A stretch of 64,000 nt of DNA, taken from NCBI GenBank assembly GCA_028698305.1, contig JAQVDN010000001.1, positions 62,001 through 126,000 of the forward strand, in the 5' to 3' direction. Position numbers and translations under genes: made by a program. Source of the stretch: Candidatus Altimarinota bacterium. Its GTDB lineage: Bacteria; Patescibacteriota; Gracilibacteria; BD1-5; UBA6164. The notes under the pieces were generated by a model. That model had not been told where the DNA came from. It was given only the letters and a program-made list of their open reading frames with translations, and searched no databases. Positions 1 to 12,495 of this stretch are shown piece by piece (the stretch's first letter is position 1; each line of letters begins with the position of its first letter).

Positions 1-437
1 TATGGACTTATTCAGCTCAATACAATCATTCATCCATAATATGCTTGACTTCCAGTTTTTGGTATCTTGTACAAGCTTCCATCTTGTCTTGCATTTTGAT
101 AGTATAGAAATTCTCACTCTATATAATAATTTGAATCATTATTTATTAAATAATTATAATTTCCATAATTATCATTTCCATATAATACCATCTCTGCTTC
201 TTCTTTTTTCTTACCTTTTTCTAGTCTATATATATTATTATCTTTTATATAGTATACATAGTTTCAATCTATTATTACTTTTCATATTATACTATTTTCT
301 ACTTCATAGATCTTCTCTCACGATATCTTATCAAATCTATATTCTATTTGTTCTTTGTAGATATTTTCTGCACTAGCATTATTTACTCACAAAAAAACAA
401 CTATCATTGATAGCATTAATAAAAAAATCTTTTTCAT
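1..437 (-). CDS. Secreted protein with DUF5050-like repeats (partial)
   Basis: The 3' end runs off the window. With UGA as Gly the frame is open from an ATG at 437 to base 1. The first 22 or so residues (MKKIFLLMLSMIVVFLGVNN, then ASA) form a Sec signal peptide. The mature part has short repeats of the type NIYRL-K and SLYKIPKTGSQ, rich in Tyr and Asn. These resemble the DUF5050/beta-propeller-like repeat found in secreted or cell-wall proteins of Firmicutes; that is inference from pattern. It is probably exported. It is divergent from pheS and has its own promoter and an operator-like inverted repeat upstream. Confidence 0.7.
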
Positions 438-488
438 AGTTCAAGATTTTAAAAAAATAAAAACTATTTAACACTAGGAGATACTTTT

Positions 489-551
489 ATTATATGTTTT
501 TTTAAACTCTTGCAAATTTATTTTGTCGCTTTAAATCAATATTAAAGCGAC
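489..551 (-). promoter_or_regulatory. Promoter and operator-like inverted repeat for the secreted protein
   Basis: On the minus strand a -35-like TTGCAA (515-510) and a -10 TATAAT (494-489) are 15 bp apart. Just upstream lies a perfect 10-bp inverted repeat, GTCGCTTTAA at 525-534 and TTAAAGCGAC at 542-551. This is GC-richer than its surroundings and a plausible repressor or activator site. The rest of 438-728 is AT-rich and holds only the divergent promoters. Confidence 0.45.
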
Positions 552-671
552 ATTAAAATTATATTAAAAAATTTTAAATCTGTTAGAAGCTTAATTAAAG
601 GAAAAAAAGAAAAATTGTATAAAATAATTGATATAAATTTATAAAATAATAACTTCTAATAAAACATTTTT

Positions 672-699
672 TTGATTTATTATCTATTTTTTCTATAAT
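672..699 (+). promoter_or_regulatory. Promoter of pheS
   Basis: TTGATT at 672-677 and TATAAT at 694-699 are separated by 16 bp, 30 bp before the pheS start codon. No Shine-Dalgarno sequence precedes the ATG. Confidence 0.45.
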
Positions 700-728
700 C
701 ATAAAAATAATATTTTATAAATAGAAAA

Positions 729-1793
<1,065 letters not shown>

Positions 1794-1796
<3 letters not shown>

Positions 1797-1907
1797 GTTA
1801 AGACACAAAGAGATTTTGAAAAAATTGATTTGTTGACTTAACTTATACTGAACTATATTAGATCTAAATTATGAAATAATTTAGATTTCTAATAAGAATC
1901 AGTATAA
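1794..1907 (+). other. Two adjacent long hairpins after pheS
   Basis: The pheS stop codon begins an inverted repeat, TAAGTTAAG (1794-1802) with CTTAACTTA (1837-1845). A second, longer one follows: TTATACTGA (1843-1851) with TCAGTATAA (1899-1907), enclosing ATCTAAATTAT (1862-1872) with ATAATTTAGAT (1876-1886). A separate terminator comes next. The hairpins are non-coding and could be a 3'UTR-derived RNA or an mRNA-end structure. Confidence 0.45.
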
Positions 1908-1908
1908 C

Positions 1909-1933
1909 AAAAAGAAGTTTTACTTCTTTTTTT
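1909..1933 (+). terminator. Terminator of pheS
   Basis: AAAAAGAAGT and ACTTCTTTTT form a hairpin with a 3' T run. Confidence 0.7.
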
Positions 1934-1991
1934 CTTGCTAAAAAAAAAGTATAAATTATATTATAAACATTATAACATTAACTTTATAAAT

Positions 1992-2717
1992 ATGTTTTTA
2001 AATGAACTAAAAAATTTTTCTCGTTCAAATTGGTGGATTTATTTATTATTAGCCATTGCATTAATTATAGTTTATATAACTTGAAAATGAAATATGCTCG
2101 AAATAATCATACTTTTTCTAGCAAATTTTTTATGAAATCTATTTATTATGGTTATGCAAGCAAATTATACGTCTAAAAATAATAAGATTTGAGCTATTTA
2201 TCATATATCATCTGTAAGTGTATTTACTATATTATCTTTTTATTCAGCTATTAAACTCGAACAATCACAATATATAATTTGGCAAATATGTTATATTTTA
2301 GCAGCATTAAAAGCTTTTACTTATTATAACTATTGAAAAGAAATTAGATTTTTAAATGCATGAAGTGTTTGATTATTTAACTTATTTTTAATATTTATCT
2401 TTATATTTTTTGCTTGAAAACAAATAGATTTATGATTATTTAGCTTAAATTTCAATGTTGAGTTATGAACTATCTTAATGGCACTCTGATTTTCGTTTGT
2501 TACTTCATGATTAGTAAGTATAAACGATAAATTAAGATATTGGTTAAATATAATTTGAGTTTTAGGAATAGTAGCTTGATCATGAATCTTACTTGTTTTA
2601 TCATTTATAAATTGAAATATAGATTGAATTTCTCTATGATATTTCATACTTACATCAACTGTGCTTGTTTATTATATTAAATTACTACCAAAATATTTAA
2701 AATGCAAGAATTCTTAA
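1992..2717 (+). CDS. Polytopic membrane protein, unknown function
   Basis: A 241-aa, highly hydrophobic protein with about seven transmembrane helices: an N-terminal WWIYLLLAIALIIVY segment, then evenly spaced helices down to a short KYLKCKNS tail. Size and topology recall PnuC-type vitamin transporters, but I see no diagnostic motif and do not assign that function. Its end overlaps the next gene by 16 bases, so the two are translationally linked. No Shine-Dalgarno sequence is seen. Confidence 0.6.
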
Positions 2718-3769
2718 TACCTTTTTTATCAAGTATAATATTATCACTCATAACAATAATTTTTTTCTCAAAATTATTTTATAAGTTAAATATTCTTGAT
2801 AATCCAAAAAAATATAAACTAAATAGAGAGCCTATACCATATAGTATGTGAATCATATTTTTTATATGTTTTATTATTCTAAGCTTTTTTTTCGTAGACT
2901 ATAATTATAAATTATGACTTATTTGGTTATTTTGATTTATAATAACATTTATAAGTTTTATTGATGACAGACTAAATGTTAGCCCAAAAATAAGACTATT
3001 AATACAAATAATTATATGAGCCGTTATAGGTATAACATCAATAAAAATATGATATATTAGTAATATTTTTTGATGAATAATTAATCTAGAAACTTATAAT
3101 TTTTCTATACTAAATCACACTATTTATTTAGTTCCTCTTATATTTACGATAATTTGGTATGTATTTGTATTTAATGCTTTAAATTGGTCAGATTGAATAC
3201 AATGAAATACTTCATGATTATCTATAATATCATTTTTAATAATTTTTTTACTATGATTTATTCTATTTTGAAAAGATAACTATGAATGAGGTGTAGAAAA
3301 TGCAAGATTTATAATGAAGATTAGTCTCATCCTTGTATGAATAATATTGCCATTTTGGTGGTTTGATTTCAATGAAAAGATATTAATGTGAGATAGTTGA
3401 ACTATGTTTTTAGGTTTTATGCTGGCTACTCTTGCAATTATTGCATGATGAAAAATTGCAACAGTTCTGGTTGTATTTTGAATATATAGTGTTGATGCAA
3501 TTTATGTAATAATAAGAAGGATATTAAATAAAAAATCACCTCTATCATGAGATTTTACACATCTTCATCATAGATTACTAGATATATGATTAACAAAAAA
3601 ACAAGTACTTTTATCAGTTTATAGTTTATCTTTTTTATTTTGATTAACTGCACTTTTTTTAGATAAAACTTGAAAAATAATTGTTTTTTGAATAATAGTA
3701 ATTGTTGTTGTTTTTATAAATAAAATAATGGAAACTCTAATCTTAAAAAAATGAAGAAGAAAATATTAG
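2702..3769 (+). CDS. UDP-GlcNAc/MurNAc:polyprenyl-phosphate glycosyl-1-phosphate transferase (WecA/TagO/MraY family)
   Basis: Integral membrane enzyme that transfers a sugar-1-phosphate from a UDP-sugar to undecaprenyl phosphate, starting cell-envelope polymer synthesis. 355 aa with about ten helices. Family motifs appear in order: LDNPKKYKLNREPIP near residue 35, the DDR acidic pair with NVSPK, NALNWSDGIQG, GDSGTMFLG, and the cytoplasmic HLHHRLLDIGL loop. That final HxxHRL pattern favours the WecA/TagO branch over MraY. It overlaps the previous and the next gene by 16-19 bases, a tight operon. Confidence 0.85.
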
Positions 3770-4452
3770 CATTTACTATGATTGAATTGATAGTTGTAAT
3801 ATCAATTATTTCAATTATTTCAATTACATCAATAAATTGATTTTTCAATTTTATAGATGATAAACAAGCCAAAATGAAGATATGAGAAATATCTATCTTA
3901 ATCGACAATTTAGACAAAAAAATAAAAAATTATGATATATATGATTATAAAACAATATTTGACACAAATATAAAAGACTCATATATAATAAAAGAAAATT
4001 TTTTTGATTTAGATAATTATGCAGATATAAATTATGATTATATAAATAATTCTTGAAGTATAAATATAAATAATCTAGATTGAAAGGTTTGGATCTTATC
4101 AATATATAAAGATAAAAAATTAATATTTAATGATTCATCATTAAACAACAATTTCAAAAAAAATGACTTTGAAAAAAATTATGATTACAAGATATTGTCT
4201 ACTCTTTCTTGAACTACTGATATAAAAAAATTAAATTCAATTGATTTAATAAGGATAGATAAAGAAAATAATTTAATAAATTTGGAAAAGGTCACAACAT
4301 CTATATGATGAACAAACATTTGAAATGTAGAAATAGTAAATATTTGATGAAAAAAATCATTTTATAATTCTTGAAGTCTAATAAATACAAATGAAATTTA
4401 CTTATACTTTGAAACTAAATGAAGAGAAAATTATATAAAAATAACTAAATAA
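3751..4452 (+). CDS. Prepilin-type N-terminal methylation domain protein (pseudopilin)
   Basis: 233 aa. The N-terminus KKKILAFTMIELIVVISIIS is a class III prepilin signal: a short basic leader, cleavage near A-F/FT, the +5 Glu (IEL), and a hydrophobic helix for pilus assembly and inner-membrane anchoring. The remainder is Asn/Asp/Ile-rich and unrecognised. It would be processed by a prepilin peptidase that is not in this window. The rest of the pilus machinery is at 39-44 kb. It overlaps the preceding transferase gene by 19 bases. Confidence 0.8.
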
Positions 4453-4457
4453 ATAAA

Positions 4458-5444
4458 ATGAAAATAGCCTTTTTTTGAACATGAGAATTTTCTAAAAATA
4501 TACTAAAAGATATAGTAGAAAATAAATATTTTGATGTATTATTAACTGTTAGTCAACCAGATAAAGCTACTTGAAGAAAGATGGAAATAACTCCAACTCC
4601 TGTAAAATTATATTCTATTGAAAATAATTTAAATATAATTCAGCCTGAAAGATTGAGAAGCAATACAGGATTTTTTGATAAATTAGGAAATTTAGATCTA
4701 GATTTTATAGTTGTAGTAGCTTATTGAAAAATAATTCCAAAAGAGATACTAGAAATACCAAAACATTGATGTATAAATATCCATGGTTCTATACTTCCAA
4801 AATATAGATGAGCAAGTCCTATTCAAGAATCTATAAAACTATGAGATAAAAAGACATGATTGACAATAATGTATATGTCTGAAAAAATGGATGAGTGAGA
4901 TATATTAGCCATAAAAGAAGTGGATATAGACATCATAGACAACACGGTTGCAATATTCAAAAAATTTGAAAATATTTGAGCAAGATTATTATATGATACA
5001 CTTTTATGAGTTTTATCTGGAAAAATAACTCCATTAAAACAAGATGAAAAAATAGCTACATATTGTTCAAAGATAGAAAAAAAAGACTGAGAAATAAACT
5101 TTAAAAATGATTCTGCAAAAAATATATATGATAGATTTAGAGCTTATACTCCATGGCCTTGAATCTATACATATTTTAAATGAAAAAAACTTGATATTAC
5201 TGATTGTTTTTTTTATGATATTGATTTAAGTGATGACGATGAACTTAGATTATGAGATGTTATAGAAATAGAAAATGAGCATTTTGATGAAAAAAATCCA
5301 ACATCAAAAAACAAAGAAATATGAATAATTTGTAATAAATGAATTTTGACATTACAAAAAGTTAAAATAGAATGAAAAAAAGAAACAAATATAAAAGACT
5401 TTATAAATGCAAACAAAGATTTTTTACAATATAATTTTAATTAA
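4458..5444 (+). CDS. fmt: Methionyl-tRNA formyltransferase
   Basis: Formylates Met-tRNAi for initiation. 328 aa. The N-terminal formyltransferase fold begins MKIAFFGTGEFS and carries VSQPDKATGR and the signature NIHGSILPKYRGASPIQ with the catalytic Asn-His pair and a later Asp (SEKMDEGDIL). A C-terminal OB-like domain begins near residue 205 with DRFRAYTPWPGIYTYF. The initiator machinery is therefore the ordinary bacterial one despite the altered code. The gene lies in a co-directional run from 1992 to 7204. Confidence 0.92.
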
Positions 5445-5445
5445 T

Positions 5446-5592
5446 ATGATAGATTTTATATTATCTATAATAAAAAGTTTTATAGAAAATATAATAATAG
5501 ATTTTATTTTTTCAAAACAATGATTTATTACATTATTAATTATATGAACCTGTATATTTACTTATGCATATTATTTTAATAAATTAACTTAA
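5446..5592 (+). CDS. Small membrane protein (48 aa)
   Basis: A 48-aa ORF placed one base after fmt and four bases before the permease gene. It has one strong helix (GFITLLIIGTCIFTYAYYF) after an amphipathic N-terminus. Position and spacing support it as real; the function is unknown. Confidence 0.5.
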
Positions 5593-5596
5593 TTTT

Positions 5597-6358
5597 ATGT
5601 TAAATATAGCCCTAAATACATTTAAAGAAATTATCAGAAACAAATATTTATATATGATAGTATTTTTTTGATTAATTTTTATACTTTTTTCAATATTACT
5701 TTGAAAATTGACGCTATGAGAAGATTCAAAATTGATAGTAGATTTTTGACTTGCTATGATAGAATTATTTTGACTTTTATGAGTTTTATTTGTATGAAGT
5801 CAATTACTTTTTAAAGAAATAGAATGAAAAACTATTTTTTTAATATTAAGTAAACCTATAAAAAGATATGAATTCATAATCTGAAAAATTCTTTGATTTT
5901 CTATGACTATATTTTTAATCATATTATTTCAATCAATATTATTTTTAGGTGTATTATTTTTTAAAGATATTGAAATAAATTATTTGATTATTTGGTCAAT
6001 TATAAACATATTTTTTAAGCTTGAAATAATACTTGCAATCGTATTCTTTTTGTCTAGTTTCATGTCAAATATGATATCTATTGCTACAGCATTTATGATA
6101 TATTTTTCATCTCATAGTTTTGCTACTATACTAGATCTTGTTTATAAAACTGAAAATAATTTAATCATATATTTTATAAAATTTCTTCAATTATTATTTC
6201 CTCCATTTTGAGCATTAAACACAAAGGATGTGATATGAAATTTTTCAAATTTTCCAACTTCATTTTTTATATTTAATTCATTTTACTCAATAGTATATTT
6301 TACAATAATTACATTTTTTACTGTTTTGATATTTTCTAGAAAAAAATTTGAAAATTAA
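5597..6358 (+). CDS. ABC-2 type transporter permease
   Basis: 253 aa, about six helices. The start ALNTFKEIIRNKYLYMIVFF and the segment SQLLFKEIEGKTIFLILSKPI-KRYEFIIGKILG match the ABC-2 permease pattern (Lx3KPI-R-Efi-GK). It would form an inner-membrane export pore with an ATPase that is not adjacent here. The substrate cannot be inferred. Confidence 0.75.
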
Positions 6359-6361
6359 TTT

Positions 6362-7204
6362 ATGAAAAAAATAGATCTTATAAATAAATACCTGATTTTA
6401 TGATTAAATAAAAACCACTTAAATGATATAATTCAAAATGAACTGAATATATCAAAAAGTGGTTTATTTTTAGTTGATGAAATAGAAGAAGAAAAAGTAA
6501 AAAAAATAGAAAAAAAAATTAAAAGACTTCAAAAAAAAGAACCAATAGAATATATAACAAATAAATCTTTATTTTATTCTATAGAATTTTTTGTAGATAA
6601 TAGAGTACTTATTCCCAGAAACGATAGTGAAATAATGGTTGAAAAAACAATAAAGGAATCAAAAAAATATGATGACATTTTATTGATAGATGTATGAACT
6701 TGAAGCAGTTGTATACCAATTTCTATTTCAAAAAATACAAAAATAGAAAAAATTATCGTAATTGATATTTCAAAAGATGCTTTAAAAGTAAGTAAGAAAA
6801 ATATAATAAAACATGATTTAAAAGAAGCAATCAAACAATTAAATTCAAACTTGCTTGAAAAATTATTAAACAAAAAAATAAAAAATAAAAACTTGATAAT
6901 AACTGCTAATCTACCATATATAAAAGATGGAGATTTTAGAAATATGTCAAAAGAAACTATTGATTTTGAACCAAATATAGCTCTTTTTTGATGAGAAAAA
7001 ACAGGTTTTGAATTGTATGAAAAGTTAATAAATCAAATTTTTGTTTTAAAAATTAATAATGATTTTGAAAATATTATTTTATTTATTGAAATTTGATTTG
7101 ATCAATATGATTATTCAAATAGCTATTTAAAAAAATATAATTTAAAGCATGAATATTTTAAAGACAATTTTTGAATAAATAGATGCATAAAAATTGTATT
7201 TTAA
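6362..7204 (+). CDS. prmC: Peptide chain release factor N5-glutamine methyltransferase
   Basis: Class I SAM methyltransferase that methylates the GGQ glutamine of release factors. 280 aa: an N-terminal helical domain, EPIEYITNKSLFYSIEFFV, LIPRNDSEIMVE, the SAM-binding IDVGTGSSCIPIS (motif I), and ANLPYIKDGD in place of the usual NPPY motif. The Asn-to-Ala-Asn-Leu change keeps N-x-PY and is tolerated in the family. It is of interest because UGA is not a stop here, so RF1 should be the main substrate. Confidence 0.85.
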
Positions 7205-7234
7205 GATATTTATGATAAAATATTAATAACTCAA

Positions 7235-7350
7235 AATATTATAGTTTTCCTATTTTTCTGAAACAAACGAAAACTGTTTGAGTCCCAATTTAATATAAAT
7301 TGGTCCCTGTTTTTGAGTTTGTGAAAGAAATTTAAGAAAACTATAATATT
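7235..7350 (+). ncRNA. Candidate 6S-like rod-shaped RNA
   Basis: A 15-bp perfect closing stem (AATATTATAGTTTTC, 7235-7249; GAAAACTATAATATT, 7336-7350) encloses two unpaired strands of about 12-13 nt. An interrupted inner stem follows (ACAAAC 7263-7268 with GTTTGT 7317-7322; GAAAAC with GTTTTT), then an apical CCAATTT/AAATTGG hairpin. Closing stem, central bubble and apical arm is the architecture of 6S RNA, which binds RNA polymerase. At 116 nt it is shorter than usual 6S RNAs. A -10-like TATTAA at 7221-7226 fits a start near 7233. The strand and identity are inference; it could instead be the leader of the next gene. Confidence 0.4.
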
Positions 7351-7375
7351 ATTACTACAATAAATTAAACAGTTT

Positions 7376-8041
7376 ATGGGTTTAGACGACTTTAGTCCAG
7401 ATATTGAGTCATCTGAATGAGCTTGAAAATCAAGTGAAGCAATTAGTGAAGTTTCAGAAAAGGTAAAAGAATCTTCAAAAAAGTCTGCTGCTTGAGTAAA
7501 AAGAACTAAAAAAGATGAACAAAAAGCCAAGAAATATGATTTTTTATTGGCTTGATTTTTGGTGAAAATAATCGTCGATAAAAAATATGACTTTGTTCTA
7601 AATCAATTATTTAAAGTTATGGAAGAAGGGTATACATCAAATTTCACTCTTTGAATATTATCTCTCATAAACACTGAAATATCAAATAAGATAAGAGAAA
7701 ACAATACTAAACCTCTTATTAATTTCAATTATTCTAAAAAAGAAGAAATAGATTTTGATAATAATAACATAGATTTAGAAGTAAAGTATAGGATAAATTA
7801 TTGGATAGAAGATATAATAGATAGTGTAATTATAGATTATTCAAATATTCAAACTTTAAAAATAATAGAACTACTTGAGAAAGATAACAATATTATTTTT
7901 TCATATATAGCTAATATACTTTGATTTTTTCTAAAATCTCTAAATATAAATATAAGTAAAAAACAAGCTCTATCTATAGCAGATTTCATAGTATGAGAAG
8001 TATTAAAATCAATCAAAAAACTAAAAATAGAAGAGGTATAA
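7376..8041 (+). CDS. Hypothetical cytoplasmic protein
   Basis: 221 aa. The first 50 residues are Ser/Lys/Glu-rich and probably disordered (DDFSPDIESSEGAGKSSEA). The rest is predicted helical with no signal peptide or clear membrane segment. I do not recognise the family. It stands alone between the RNA candidate and fusA. An AGTCAAAT/ATTTGACT hairpin at 8057-8075 lies between it and fusA but lacks a T run. Confidence 0.65.
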
Positions 8042-8120
8042 TTTTATAAAAAAACTAGTCAAATAAAATTTGACTTCTAACAAGTATTGAGTAAAATCCC
8101 GGCACAAAACAAGAAAATGT

Positions 8121-8153
8121 CCATTAATAAAAATTATACAATATTATTAATGG
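8121..8153 (+). promoter_or_regulatory. Hairpin in the fusA upstream region
   Basis: CCATTAATA (8121-8129) and TATTAATGG (8145-8153) form a perfect 9-bp stem 48 bases before the fusA start. No T run follows. It may be a leader structure. Confidence 0.3.
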
Positions 8154-8200
8154 ATTATATTTGCGTTTCATATTTATTTTTAAATTTTAATATTTTTATA

Positions 8201-10345
8201 ATGAGTAAAACTACTCCTTTAAATAAGATTAGAAATATAGGTATTATTGCCCATATAGATGCGGGTAAAACTACTTGTACGGAGAGAATCCTATATTATA
8301 CTGGTAAGATACATAAAATCGGGGAAACTCACAATGGTGAAGGTACAATGGACTGGATGGAACAAGAAAAAGAAAGAGGTATTACTATTACTTCTGCTGC
8401 AACTACTACATTCTGGAAAGAACACCAAATAAACATTATCGATACTCCAGGTCACGTTGACTTTACAATTGAAGTAGAAAGATCTCTTAGAGTTCTTGAT
8501 GGTTGAGTTGCTGTATTTGATGGTTCTCAATGAGTTGAACCTCAATCAGAAACTGTTTGGAAACAAGCTGATAAATACAATGTACCAAGAATCGCATTTG
8601 TAAACAAAATGGATAAGATGGGTTGAGATTTTGAAATGTCAGTTAGAACAATCAAACAAAGATTAGCTTGAGATAAAGTTGTTGCTATTCAATATCCTAT
8701 TGGACAAGCTGAAACTTTTGAAGGTATTGTTGATTTAATACTTATGAAAGCTTTTCATTTTGAATGAAACTCATGAGAAAAAATCACTGAAATTGAAATT
8801 CCTGCTTCAGTTTTAGACAGATGTACTGAATTAAGAGAAGAAATGGTTGAAAAAATCGCTTCTCAAGATGATACTCTTATGGAAAAATATTTTGAAGTTT
8901 GAGAATTAAGTGTTGAAGAATTAAAAAGAGGTTTAAGAAAAGCTGTAATTAACAATCAATTATATCCTGTAGTTTGTGGATCTGCTCTACAAAATATCTG
9001 AGTACAAATGGTTATTGATGCTGCTGTTGAATTCTTACCAAGCCCAGTTGATATCAATGAAGCAAAAATAGATTGTAAAGATACTGATAGCTGAGAAGTG
9101 TTTAAACAAATTGCTGTTGCTAATGATTCATCTTTAGCTGCAATTGCATTTAAAATAATGACTGATCCATTTGTAGGTAAATTAGTATTTACGAGAGTAT
9201 ATGCTGGTACTTTAAAATCTGGTTCATATGTTTACAATGCAACGACTGGTAACAAAGAAAGAATTTGAAGATTACTTCAAATGCATGCTAATAACAGAGT
9301 TGAAATTGAAGAAATTACAGCTTGAAATATAGGTGCAATTGTATGATTAAAAGATACAAAAACTTGAGATACTCTTTGTGATGTAAATGATAAATTCTTA
9401 GTTGAATCTATCGAATTTCCAGAACCAGTTATCTCAATTTCAGTTGAACCAAAATCAAAAGCTGACCAAGAAAAGATGGGTATGGCTTTAAATAAATTGG
9501 CTGAAGAAGATCCATCTTTCAGAGTTAAAACTGATGAAGAAACTTCTCAAACAATCATTTCTGGTATGGGTGAATTACACTTAGATATCATCGTTGACAG
9601 AATGAGAAGAGAATTTAAAGTTGAATGTAATGTTGGTGCTCCACAAGTATCATATAGAGAAACTATTAAAATGGAAGCTAAAGATGTTGAACATAAATAT
9701 AGTAAACAAACTTGAGGTAGAGGTCAATATGGTCATGTTGTTATTACATTTGAACCATATAAAGAAATGGATGAAGAAGACATTAAAGCTTGATTAAAAG
9801 AAAAACCTACAAATAAATTTTCTAATAAAATCGTTGGTTGAACTATACCAAAAGAATATATCCCATGAGTACAAAAAGGTTTAAACGAAGCTTATAATAG
9901 AGGTTTCATTGCTGGTTACCCAATGGTAGATATAAAAGCTAGTTTAACATTTGGTTCTTACCATGATGTTGACTCAAGCGAATTATCATTTAAATTAGCT
10001 GCAAGTAAAGCATTTAGAGAAGCATGTAAAAGAGCTCAAGCTACTTTACTTGAACCAATAATGAAAGTTGAAGTTAATACTCCTGAAGAATATATGGGAG
10101 ATGTTATCTGACAATTAAACTCAAAAAGAGGTAGAATTGAAGAAATGGGAAACAGAGGTATGGCAAAAATAATTACTGCTTTTGTTCCATTATCTGAAAT
10201 GTTTGGTTACATGACTGATTTAAGATCTGCTTCACAAGGTAGAGCAACTTACTCAATGGAATTTGACCATTATGAGGAAGTTCCTACAAATGTAGCTACA
10301 AAAATCAGAGAAGAAAGATGATTTAAATTATCTGATGATGAATAA
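8201..10345 (+). CDS. fusA: Elongation factor G
   Basis: Translocase GTPase of the ribosome. 714 aa with the full EF-G layout: G1 AHIDAGKT (residues 17-24), switch I with [11 protein letters not shown]3 [10 protein letters not shown]4 NKMDK, then domains II to V ([52 protein letters not shown]). The ATG at 8201 is chosen because it begins the conserved [11 protein letters not shown]. Gly is coded by a mix of GGT and UGA; several critical loops (DAGK, PGH) use GGN. Transcription ends at the hairpin directly downstream. Confidence 0.98.
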
Positions 10346-10348
10346 TAT

Positions 10349-10379
10349 AAAAAACTATACATAAAAGTATAGTTTTTTA
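10349..10379 (+). terminator. Terminator of fusA
   Basis: AAAAACTATAC and GTATAGTTTTT with a T run. The following 10380-10595 contains a second inverted repeat, AAATATGTAAT/ATTACATATTT near 10523-10550, and no gene. Confidence 0.75.
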
Positions 10380-10595
10380 TTGCATTATTTTAAAAATATG
10401 TACAATATATATGCTTAATAATTTTTAAGCAACTAAATTAAATTCAAAATTAATAAAGTTTCCAAATAAATATCTTTTTAAAAGAATAATTTTTTTCTCT
10501 CTCCTAAATATTCAAAAATCAAAAATATGTAATGATTATTACATATTTTTAAAGATATTTAAATTATTTAAATATAATTTATAACATTTTAAAAA

Positions 10596-12077
10596 ATGCA
10601 AATTCAATTAATAATTTCAGTCATATTTTGAATGGCTGTAAGTGTTGTTTTATTTTTTATATGGGAAAATAGAAAAAACAATAAAGCTCAGGATAAAGCT
10701 GAAAAAATAATAAAAGAGGCTGAAAATAAAGCCTTTAAAATGGTTGAAGACTCAAAAAAAGAAAGTAATGAAATCATATCAAAAGCTGAAAAAATAGAAG
10801 AAAGAATTCTTGAAAAAGAAGAAAAAATAGAAAATAAATTAGAATTACTCGAAGAAAAACAAGAAAAAATAAATCAAAAAGAAGATAATTTAAGAGAAAA
10901 AGAAGAAAGATTAGAAGATATAAAATTAGAACTCGAATGAAAATTAGCAGAATTATCAAAATTGAGTGAAGAAGAAGCTCGTGATTTATTTTTGAAAAAA
11001 ATCGAAGAAAAATATGAACAAGATTGAAAAAATCTTATTATAAAGCATAAGAAAAAAATCGAAGACAATAAAAAAGAAATTTCTCGTGATATAATACTAA
11101 AATCTATTCAACAATATGCTTGAGATGTAACAAGTGAAGTTACAACTACAATTATACCTATCCCTAGTGATGATATAAAAGGTAAACTTATATGAAAAGA
11201 AGGTAGAAATATAACTACTTTTGAAAGAGCTGCTTGAGTTGCATTAATCATTGATGATACTCCTGATAGTGTTTTTATTTCAGCATTTGATCTATATAGA
11301 AGATATATAGCAAAAAAATCATTAGAAAAACTTATTGAAGATGGTAGAATACAACCTGCTAGAATTGAAGAAGTTGTAGCAAAAACTGAAGAAGAAGCAG
11401 ATATATTATTAAAAGAGTTATGAAATAAAGTTTTAGATGAACTTGGTATAACAAATCTTCCAGATGAGATTATTCCTGTTATTTGAAAACTTAGATTTAG
11501 AACAAGTTATGGTCAAAACATAATTAAACACTCAAAAGAAGTTGCTTTAATTGCAGAAGCATTAGCTATAGAATTATGAGCTGACCCTATGCTTTGTAAG
11601 ATTGGTTGATTACTTCATGATATATGAAAAGCTCTTGATCAAGAATATGAAGGAACTCATCCAGAAATAGGTTGAATTCTTGGTAGAAAATATAAACTAA
11701 ATGAAAAAGTAATTGATATGATTGAAAATCATCATTGAGAACAATTTAGTATAAGTTTAGAAGCTGCTATAGTACAAGTTGCTGATGCGATAAGCTCTGT
11801 TAGACCTTGAGCAAGAAGAGAAGTTATTGAAGACTATCTAAAAAGGGTGCAAGAAATGGAAGCACTTGTTACAAGTTTTTCATGAGTAAATAAAGCCTAT
11901 GCATTATCTGCTGGTAGAGAAATAAGAGTATTTGTAGATGCTAATACTGTATCAGATATAGATGCTCATTCTATGGCTCGCGAGATAGCTGATAACATAC
12001 AAGAAAAATTATCTTATCCTTGAGAAGTTAAAGTTAACTTAATCAGAGAGATGAGAGTTATTGAAATTGCTAAATAA
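10596..12077 (+). CDS. rny: Ribonuclease Y
   Basis: Membrane-anchored endoribonuclease that starts mRNA decay. 493 aa. The N-terminal helix ([19 protein letters not shown]) is followed by a long Glu/Lys coiled coil (about residues 28-150), a KH domain ([20 protein letters not shown]) and an HD domain with GGLLHDIGKALD near residue 340 and ENHHGE. The C-terminal end ([16 protein letters not shown]) matches the family. It is followed by ndk after 8 bases. Confidence 0.95.
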
Positions 12078-12085
12078 TTTAATAA

Positions 12086-12493
12086 ATGGAAAAAACACTA
12101 GTTATAATAAAACCATCTATTCCAGATGAAGAATTTTGAGAGAATATAGTAATATCCAGAGAATATTTTAAAAAAATATTTGAGAGAATACTAAGAATGA
12201 AATGATTTAAAATTGAGAAAAGAAAAGTAGAAAATATGAGTACCAAAACTGCTGAAGAACACTATGCCGAAAAGAAAGAACATCCTTTATTTAATTCTGT
12301 TATTTTATATATAACTTCAGGTATATCTGAAATATTGTCTATAAGTTGAGAAAATGCTATATCTGAAATAAGAAAAATTGCTCTTAAAATGAGAGATAAA
12401 TATATATGAAATAATTCTAAATTGTACAATATGATACATGCTTCAGATTCAGTTTACGAATCTGAAAGAGAACATAAAATACACTTTAGTTAA
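12086..12493 (+). CDS. ndk: Nucleoside diphosphate kinase
   Basis: Transfers the gamma-phosphate between NTPs and NDPs through a phosphohistidine. 135 aa, standard length. It starts EKTLVIIKPS (KPD-like motif) and has the active-site stretch MIHASDSVYESEREHKIHF, with the catalytic His at residue 118. The usual HGSDS reads HASDS here, a mild variation. Co-transcribed with rny and ended by a strong terminator. Confidence 0.92.
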
Positions 12494-12495
12494 AC

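Noticed and set aside
2-376. Plus-strand open frame with Leu/Phe/Tyr-rich translation
   Set aside because: It is the reverse shadow of a minus-strand gene that has a signal peptide and UGA glycines; no start context or homology.
1992-2717. PnuC nicotinamide riboside transporter
   Set aside because: Only size and helix count agree; no conserved substrate-site motif was found.
8057-8075. AGTCAAAT/ATTTGACT hairpin as a terminator
   Set aside because: No T run follows; kept only as a remark.
8087-8200. In-frame N-terminal extension of EF-G
   Set aside because: Not homologous to EF-G, contains a hairpin, and the ATG at 8201 matches the family start.
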